Assembly (NCBI GenBank): GCA_937995505.1
Contig: CALKJV010000038.1
Span: 1 to 7,636, forward strand
DNA: 7,636 bases
From: an uncultured Bacteroidia bacterium
GTDB lineage: Bacteria > Bacteroidota > Bacteroidia > SpSt-205
Reading direction: 5' to 3'
A program made the translations under genes and the position numbers. The notes below the pieces were generated by a model that saw nothing but the letters and a program-made list of their open reading frames with translations, searched no databases and had not been told where the DNA came from. Shown here piece after piece: positions 1-4,564 of the stretch; within the stretch, counting starts at the first letter, position 1, and each line of letters begins with the position of its first letter.

Positions 1-420
1 ATTACAGACCTCCCTTCGGAGCCCTTGTATGTACTTGCGAGCCCCGCCCGCTTGGAGCAAGTTTGGGCCAACCTCCTCCAAAACGCCATACAGGCCACAC
101 CGCCTGGCGGTGAGATTCGGATAAGCCTGAAAGCCAGCGACGGACACGCCGAAGTTCTATTTCAGGATAGCGGCAAAGGCATTCCCCCTGCACACTGGCA
201 GGCTATTTTTGAGCCGCTCTTTACCACTAAGGCCCCCGGCGAAGGTACAGGCCTAGGCCTGCCCCTCTGTCGCCAGATTATAGAAAGCTATGGCGGGACC
301 CTGCAGCTGCTGCACAGCGAACCGGGATTTACGCTATTTCGGGTACGGCTGCCCCTCACGAGCCCAACAGAAAAAGGGTCGGAGCCTTCGGCAGGAGCAC
401 CGCCTGCCACTGAGCGATAG
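1..420 (+). CDS. Sensor histidine kinase, C-terminal ATPase domain (5' partial)
   Basis: This is the ATP-binding (HATPase_c) end of a two-component sensor kinase, which would phosphorylate a conserved His and pass the phosphate to a response regulator. Reading frame 1 is open from the first base and 139 residues are visible. Counting from the window edge, the N box is NLLQNAIQA (residues 24-32), the G1 box DSGKGIP (56-62), the F box IFEPLFTTK (69-77) and the G2 box GTGLGL (82-87), followed by the usual CRQIIESYGG helix. The order and spacing are those of an intact domain. The His-containing dimerisation helix and the sensor lie off the left edge, so the stimulus is unknown. The conserved fold ends at RVRLPL, and about 21 further Ser/Pro/Glu/Ala-rich residues follow. 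That tail lies entirely over the 3' end of the opposite-strand methyltransferase gene. No partner regulator is visible. Confidence 0.95.
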   Translation: MTDLPSEPLYVLASPARLEQVWANLLQNAIQATPPGGEIRISLKASDGHAEVLFQDSGKGIPPAHWQAIFEPLFTTKAPGEGTGLGLPLCRQIIESYGGTLQLLHSEPGFTLFRVRLPLTSPTEKGSEPSAGAPPATER

Positions 421-1045
421 GACGAGTCTGTACAAATTGCCCTTTACCCGTGAGGTCATGCGCTACACACAAGAAGAGCTGCGGGGGACCTTGGGCAAGC
501 AGCATCTCTAAAAGCGCTTGGCTACGAGCAGGGGTTTCCATGAGGATCTGGGTGTGCAGACGCGCTTGCCGAAAAACCTGTTCTAAGAAGAGTCGCCTTT
601 CTCGCTTATCTATGGGCGGATAGCCCCAGAAGGTGAAGGCTTGCCCAGAGAGTCCTGACGCAGCTAAGGCGAGGGTAAGGCTACTCGGTCCGGCCAGGGG
701 GAGCACCGTGTAGCCTTCGGCGTGGGCCCGACGCACAAGCGTAGCGCCTGGGTCTGCTACGCCCGGTAGGCCAGCTTCGCTCAAGAGGGCTGCTTCATGC
801 CGCTGCGCAAAGACCGCCTCATAAGCCTCCCAAGGCCAGTCGCCCCGCTGTACCTCCCACTCCCATAGCTGTGCAGAGGGCCTTGCCCCCAACCGCTCCA
901 GCCAACCCCGCACACGCACCACCCGCTCCACAAAAAAGTAGGAAACTGACTGAACGATTTCTCTCAAAAGAGGATAGCTCCAGTAAGGGGCCTCTCGACT
1001 CAAAGGCGCCGGCACGAGATACAGCCGCACCCCCCGAAGGTACAT
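356..1045 (-). CDS. RsmI-like SAM-dependent methyltransferase (tetrapyrrole methylase fold)
   Basis: This is a cytoplasmic class III (tetrapyrrole methylase fold) methyltransferase of 229 residues. It resembles RsmI, which 2'-O-methylates C1402 of 16S rRNA, but fits better the shorter RsmI-like branch found alongside RsmI in Bacteroidota; its exact substrate is inferred. Visible motifs are the first strand LYLVPAPL (8-15), SEAGLPGVADPG (89-100, equivalent to the SDAGTP..SDPG loop of RsmI), LAGPSS (117-122), the GYPP turn (141-144) and METP (169-172). The RsmI 'AEDTR' motif is replaced by VERVVRVR, followed by the expected WLERLG helix. I chose the ATG at 1045, which has AAGGGA about 11 bases upstream. 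A GTG at 1072 would add nine residues (MGVKGKCAA) and has AGGA about 7 bases upstream, so it is a real alternative. The C-terminal KAPTLFLLG looks family-typical, so the stop at 356 is credible. The gene is divergent from the secreted-protein gene and convergent with the kinase. Confidence 0.9.
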   Translation of the reverse strand: MYLRGVRLYLVPAPLSREAPYWSYPLLREIVQSVSYFFVERVVRVRGWLERLGARPSAQLWEWEVQRGDWPWEAYEAVFAQRHEAALLSEAGLPGVADPGATLVRRAHAEGYTVLPLAGPSSLTLALAASGLSGQAFTFWGYPPIDKRERRLFLEQVFRQARLHTQILMETPARSQALLEMLLAQGPPQLFLCVAHDLTGKGQFVQTRPIAQWQAVLLPKAPTLFLLGS

Positions 1046-1060
1046 CGCTGCGCATTTCCC

Positions 1061-1088
1061 TTTGACCCCCACAATGTTCCTATATTTG
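1061..1088 (+). promoter_or_regulatory. Bacteroidetes-type promoter for the secreted-protein gene
   Basis: TATATTTG at 1081-1088 is a perfect match to the Bacteroidetes -7 consensus TAnnTTTG. TTTG at 1061-1064 supplies a -33 element. The spacer between them is 16 bases, slightly below the usual 17-23. The box ends 4 bases before the ATG at 1093, so transcription would start at or within a few bases of the start codon and leave essentially no 5' leader. No Shine-Dalgarno sequence precedes that ATG, which agrees with this. The element lies in the 47-bp divergent gap. If the methyltransferase used its alternative GTG start at 1072, the -33 element would fall inside that gene. Confidence 0.6.
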
Positions 1089-1092
1089 CCTT

Positions 1093-4000
1093 ATGCGCCT
1101 TACTTGGTGGCTTGCGCTCGTAAGTAGTGGATTAGGGCCCCTCTTAGCACAGGAATGCGGCATTATCTACATCACTCCCACCGGGGTTAGCAGCGGAGCT
1201 GCGGGTACTCGGGCTAACCCCGCTTCGCTCACCTACGGCCTTACCCTTCTCTCACCTACTGCCCGATATCTACGGCTGGCAGCAGGTACTTATACCCTCA
1301 ATGCACCTATCACTTTGCCCCTAGACAGCGTGATTATTGAAGGGGGGTATTTGCCCGGATCGGGCTGGAAAAAAACCAACACAGCCACTACTAAGATTGT
1401 ACGCAGTGCTGCGGGCGTAGAACCGAATCCTCCTCGCCTCACGGCTATCCAAGCCATAGGGCGGAAGGGCTTTCGGCTGCAAGACTTAGAGATAGAAGTG
1501 GCAGATGCTCCAGGGCCAGGAATTTCCACCTATGGGGTGTATCTCAATGGCTGCCGGGATTATACGATTGCCCGTTGCAAAGTACATGCTGGTAAAGGCG
1601 GTAATGGGATAAACGGTACCCCGGGCACGAATGGCGCAGCTGGCGCCCCAGGCGGAAATGGCGGGCTTGGCTGCCAACGATGCGACCCAACCACTCCCCC
1701 CTACACTAACCTCGGTGGAGCAGGAGGTACTAGCTGGTCCGCTGGCGCTCGCGCAGGGGGCAATGGCGGAAACGGCGGTGCCCGAGGTACAGGTACGAAT
1801 TGCATTTTCTGCACTCTCTGCGACGCCTCAATTATATCTGCACCAAACGGGCAGAGTGGCAACCCGGGTAACGGTCCTAGCGCTGGCACCGGCGGTGCTG
1901 GAAAGCCCGGCCTCTGCTACTGCACCAACGGCCTCAACGCCAGCGATATCATCAACTTCTTCAATAATTGCCCTACCTCGCTCTCAGACCCGACGCACAC
2001 CGGCGAAGACGGACAGCCTGGTTCAGATGGGCAAGATGGACAAGATGGACAAGATGGAGTAGCCCAGTGGATAGGGGGCTATTTCGTGCCGCAGGATGGA
2101 ACTGATGGTGCTGACGGCACACACGGAAGTGGAGGCGGGGGCGGAGGCGGAGGGGGAAGTGTAGGCTGCATACCCGGCTTTAGCGGAGCAACTTACAACT
2201 GGAATAGCCCTGGCGGTGGAGGAGGGGGCGGAGGTGAAGGTGGCCAACGCGGCACCCACGGCACCAAAGGCACCGGCGGCGGAGGCAGTTTCGCCATCTT
2301 CCTCTGGAATAATGGCCCGAATGGGGTCATCAAGGATTGCCGGCTTACTACGGGAGGGACTGGAGCAGCAGGACTGGGAGGCGCTGGCGGCTTAGGTGGC
2401 GCTGGCGGTGCAGGAGGCCTCCCCGGCAATGATCGTCTCCTCAACGGTGGGAATGCCGCCGGCTGTGAAGGCGGTGCCGGTGGTCGCGGCGGTAACGGCG
2501 GCCGCGGCGGCAATGGCGGTCGCGGCGGTAACGGCTCCCCCGGCGTCGCCTACACTCTCTATGAGCATCCCGGCTCCGGTACCTATCCCGCCCTCGTCCA
2601 AAATAGCTACAACCCTCTAGAACCCCCTATCACCGCAGACAATATCCCTACCTGCACCTACCAGCCCGTAACCCTCTCTACCTCAGCGCCAGGATCTTAC
2701 TTCGTTTGGAATACAGGGGGCGATCCGGCAGCCGTAACAGCTCCTACCGCCACTTCGCTCTATCCCACCGCCGGCGCAAAAACCCCTACCCTCCTCGTAG
2801 ATGGCCTCCCCTATACCTACGCCGATTTCGTGCTCATCACACGTACAAGCCCCCTGCCCCAGATACAGGCTTCCGCTATCTCTACCTGTACGGGGGCTCC
2901 TGTTACTTTCTCTACCCCCATCGCCGCAGATGGCTACGAATGGAACTTCGGCGGGGGTAGCCCTGCAACCGCCACCGTCCAAAATCCCCCCCCAGTCACT
3001 TTTTCCACCCCCGGCCTCTACTGGGTCAAGCTGCGCCTCCAAACCAACTGCTGTGGTACCTCACCCTGGGATAGTGTAGCGGTGTACGCAGTAGACCAAC
3101 CCACCGTATCCCTGCCGCCAGATACGATACGCTGCGCTTCAGACCCGCCGATTACCCTTAGCGTCAGTGCCCTTCCTGGGGCTACGATTAGCTGGACCTT
3201 CAATAATGCGCCTTTTGCCAGCGGTACGCCCACTATCCAAGCCAGTGCGGCGGGGCAATACAGCGTAACCGTCTCCTACCCTGGCGGGTGCCAAGCCACA
3301 GACGATTTTACCCTCACTGTGGTAAATTCTATCCCCGTAAACCTCGGTCCTGACCAGACCCTCTGTGCCGGCGATGCGCCTCCGCTCTTAGATGCAGGCT
3401 TCCCAGGCCTACAATACCTCTGGACCTTCAACGGCGTGCCTATCGCTACTACTCAGACTCTCTTTGCCACCCAGAGCGGCGAATACGCCGTACTCGTAAG
3501 CACCCCTTCAGGCTGCATCGGACGAGATACCGTGCGAGTGACCTTCACCAACTTTTCCGTAGACCTCGGTCCTGACCGTCAACTATGCGGTACCGGCGTA
3601 ACCTTGGATGCTGGCCCGCAAGCCACGACCTGTCAATGGACCCTTAATGGAAACCCCCTTCCAGGCACGACCTGCCAGATCACTGCCACGAGTTCTGGCA
3701 CCTACGCGGTCACTGCGCAAAATGCTGCTGGCTGCACCGCCACAGACGCAGTGGATGTTACCTTAGGGTCGCCCATTACTGCGCAATTTTCTGGGCCTTC
3801 TACGGCGCAGGTGGGGCAGCCTGTAAATTTTACTGATCAGTCTACGCCTACACCGACCCAACGTACTTGGAACTTCGGCGATGGGACGCCCCCTGTATCC
3901 AGTACAGCTTCCCCTACTCACACCTACACCCGAGCTGGAAACTTCCCCGTGGTGCTCGCTGTGAGTAACGGCCTCTGCAGCGATACAACCGTACGCTACA

Positions 4001-4563
4001 TAGATGTACAGTGGAACTGTGCCACGCTGGGCCTACAAGCTGGCTTCACCGTTTCTCCTAACCCCGTAGATCTGAACGCAGGCGGCGGCACCGTGTACTT
4101 TACCAATACTTCTACTGGCGCGACGCAGTACCTGTGGCTTTTTGGAACCGGCGACACAAGCACAGCGACCTCTCCGTCTTACGCTTACACCCAGCCGGGT
4201 ACTTATACCGTCACACTGATAGCCATCAACTACAACTGCCGGGATACCCTATCGCAAACGCTTACGGTAGTGCGGGCTGAGCCGAGTGGAAGCGGCCCCT
4301 CCTCTCTATCTACAGCCGGGAGCCTGATCCTGACCCTGTATCCCAACCCTACGCAAGGGTCGGTCACGCTCCTCCTGCCGCCCATCGCTGGGGAATGGAC
4401 CTTAGAGCTGTACGAGAGCGGAGGGCGCTTAGCTCGCCAGTGGCAGGGGATACGCAGCGGCGAAAATACGCTCTCGCTGGCGGGGCTTGCACGCGGCTTC
4501 TACACCCTCAAAGCCACTCCAGCTGGAGGTCCCCCCTATTGGGGCAAGCTCCTGCTTGAGTAG
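1093..4563 (+). CDS. Secreted beta-helix / glycine-rich / PKD-Ig surface protein with T9SS sorting domain
   Basis: This 1156-residue protein is exported by Sec, then by the type IX system across the outer membrane, where it is probably anchored or released. Residues 1-19 form a signal peptide (MRLTWW..., cleavage likely after LLA). Residues 20-166 look like the start of a pectin-lyase-type parallel beta-helix (YITPTG, AAGTY, IIEGGY). Residues 167-398 form a first glycine-rich arm containing nine Cys and runs of nine and eight Gly. Residues 399-420 look like another beta-helix turn, and 421-483 form a second arm with three GGRGGN units. Seven Ig-like/PKD modules follow: about 511-592, 593-670, 672-747, 749-822, 823-893, 896-972 (WNFGDG at 926-931) and 978-1062. 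The end (LYPNP at 1082-1086 to GKLLLE) is a type A sorting domain. No catalytic motif was seen, so adhesion, matrix or surface coating is inferred, not shown. The ATG follows a -7 box directly. recG starts one base after the stop. Confidence 0.92.
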   Translation: MRLTWWLALVSSGLGPLLAQECGIIYITPTGVSSGAAGTRANPASLTYGLTLLSPTARYLRLAAGTYTLNAPITLPLDSVIIEGGYLPGSGWKKTNTATTKIVRSAAGVEPNPPRLTAIQAIGRKGFRLQDLEIEVADAPGPGISTYGVYLNGCRDYTIARCKVHAGKGGNGINGTPGTNGAAGAPGGNGGLGCQRCDPTTPPYTNLGGAGGTSWSAGARAGGNGGNGGARGTGTNCIFCTLCDASIISAPNGQSGNPGNGPSAGTGGAGKPGLCYCTNGLNASDIINFFNNCPTSLSDPTHTGEDGQPGSDGQDGQDGQDGVAQWIGGYFVPQDGTDGADGTHGSGGGGGGGGGSVGCIPGFSGATYNWNSPGGGGGGGGEGGQRGTHGTKGTGGGGSFAIFLWNNGPNGVIKDCRLTTGGTGAAGLGGAGGLGGAGGAGGLPGNDRLLNGGNAAGCEGGAGGRGGNGGRGGNGGRGGNGSPGVAYTLYEHPGSGTYPALVQNSYNPLEPPITADNIPTCTYQPVTLSTSAPGSYFVWNTGGDPAAVTAPTATSLYPTAGAKTPTLLVDGLPYTYADFVLITRTSPLPQIQASAISTCTGAPVTFSTPIAADGYEWNFGGGSPATATVQNPPPVTFSTPGLYWVKLRLQTNCCGTSPWDSVAVYAVDQPTVSLPPDTIRCASDPPITLSVSALPGATISWTFNNAPFASGTPTIQASAAGQYSVTVSYPGGCQATDDFTLTVVNSIPVNLGPDQTLCAGDAPPLLDAGFPGLQYLWTFNGVPIATTQTLFATQSGEYAVLVSTPSGCIGRDTVRVTFTNFSVDLGPDRQLCGTGVTLDAGPQATTCQWTLNGNPLPGTTCQITATSSGTYAVTAQNAAGCTATDAVDVTLGSPITAQFSGPSTAQVGQPVNFTDQSTPTPTQRTWNFGDGTPPVSSTASPTHTYTRAGNFPVVLAVSNGLCSDTTVRYIDVQWNCATLGLQAGFTVSPNPVDLNAGGGTVYFTNTSTGATQYLWLFGTGDTSTATSPSYAYTQPGTYTVTLIAINYNCRDTLSQTLTVVRAEPSGSGPSSLSTAGSLILTLYPNPTQGSVTLLLPPIAGEWTLELYESGGRLARQWQGIRSGENTLSLAGLARGFYTLKATPAGGPPYWGKLLLE
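2032..2058 (+). repeat. Three perfect 9-bp tandem repeats encoding QDG
   Basis: The unit caagatgga occurs three times in direct succession, at 2032-2040, 2041-2049 and 2050-2058, in frame, encoding Gln-Asp-Gly three times. It sits in a longer DG-rich stretch (DGQPGSDG before it, further DG pairs after it) of the first glycine-rich arm. The three copies are identical even at the third codon positions, which points to recent slippage or duplication, not old protein-level conservation. Confidence 0.95.
2479..2532 (+). repeat. Three 18-bp tandem repeats encoding GGRGGN
   Basis: Three consecutive 18-bp units encode Gly-Gly-Arg-Gly-Gly-Asn (residues 463-480). They differ only at third codon positions (ggt/ggc, aac/aat). 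The same 18-bp periodicity appears just upstream: ggcgctggcgg occurs at 2380-2390 and again at 2398-2408. The array ends the second glycine-rich arm, after which composition changes abruptly to Ser/Thr/Pro-rich Ig-like sequence. Confidence 0.9.
3106..3770 (+). repeat. Three tandem Ig-like protein modules of about 75 residues
   Basis: Modules start at residues 672 (VSLPPDTIRC), 749 (VNLGPDQTLC) and 823 (VDLGPDRQLC). Each has a central Trp strand (SWTFNN, LWTFNG, QWTLNG), a G.Y.V strand and a closing GC..TD or GC..RD motif. Each therefore has one N-terminal and one C-terminal Cys (681/733, 758/808, 832/881), spaced 49-52 residues apart and suited to a disulfide. At DNA level the starts of modules two and three share about 19 nearly identical bases (3337-3355 and 3559-3577), exactly 222 bp apart. 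Confidence 0.8.
4525..4552 (+). promoter_or_regulatory. Possible small hairpin just upstream of recG
   Basis: Inside the last codons of the secreted-protein gene, GGAG (4525-4528) can pair with CTCC (4549-4552), and CCCC (4533-4536) with GGGG (4541-4544) around a TATT loop. The perfect palindrome CTCCAGCTGGAG (4517-4528) overlaps its left arm. The hairpin ends 12 bases before the recG ATG. There is no U tract, so it is not a classical terminator. It could modulate recG translation or be chance in GC-rich coding DNA. Confidence 0.2.
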
Positions 4564-4564
4564 C

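Noticed and set aside
25..27. TTG at 25 as the start of the kinase
   Set aside because: The frame is open to the left edge and the N box begins only 15 residues later, so the gene must begin outside the window.
819..1055. Open frames on both strands over the N-terminal part of the methyltransferase gene
   Set aside because: They are shadows. The methyltransferase frame carries clear family motifs throughout.
1070..1072. GTG at 1072 as the methyltransferase start
   Set aside because: It is possible (AGGA lies upstream) but would run the gene across the -33 element of the divergent promoter, and the ATG at 1045 already includes the first conserved strand. Not excluded.
1631..2062. 143-residue + strand open frame inside the glycine-rich region
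   Set aside because: It is a frame-shifted shadow of the secreted-protein gene. The composition is biased and no motif is seen, while the main frame is continuous through it.
2193..2513. Proline-rich open frame on the - strand (PPRPPLPPRPPAPP...)
   Set aside because: It is the antisense image of the glycine codons (ggc/ggn read as gcc/ccn) and has no homology-like features.
1591..2541. Glycine-rich region as a possible CRISPR array or mobile-element repeat
   Set aside because: The repeats are 9 and 18 bp, in frame and without spacers. No transposase or terminal inverted repeats are visible.
4487..4489. TTG at 4487 as an earlier recG start
   Set aside because: It would add 26 residues overlapping the conserved sorting-domain end of the upstream gene. 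RecG proteins normally begin shortly before the PL.YLKGVGP motif, matching the ATG at 4565.
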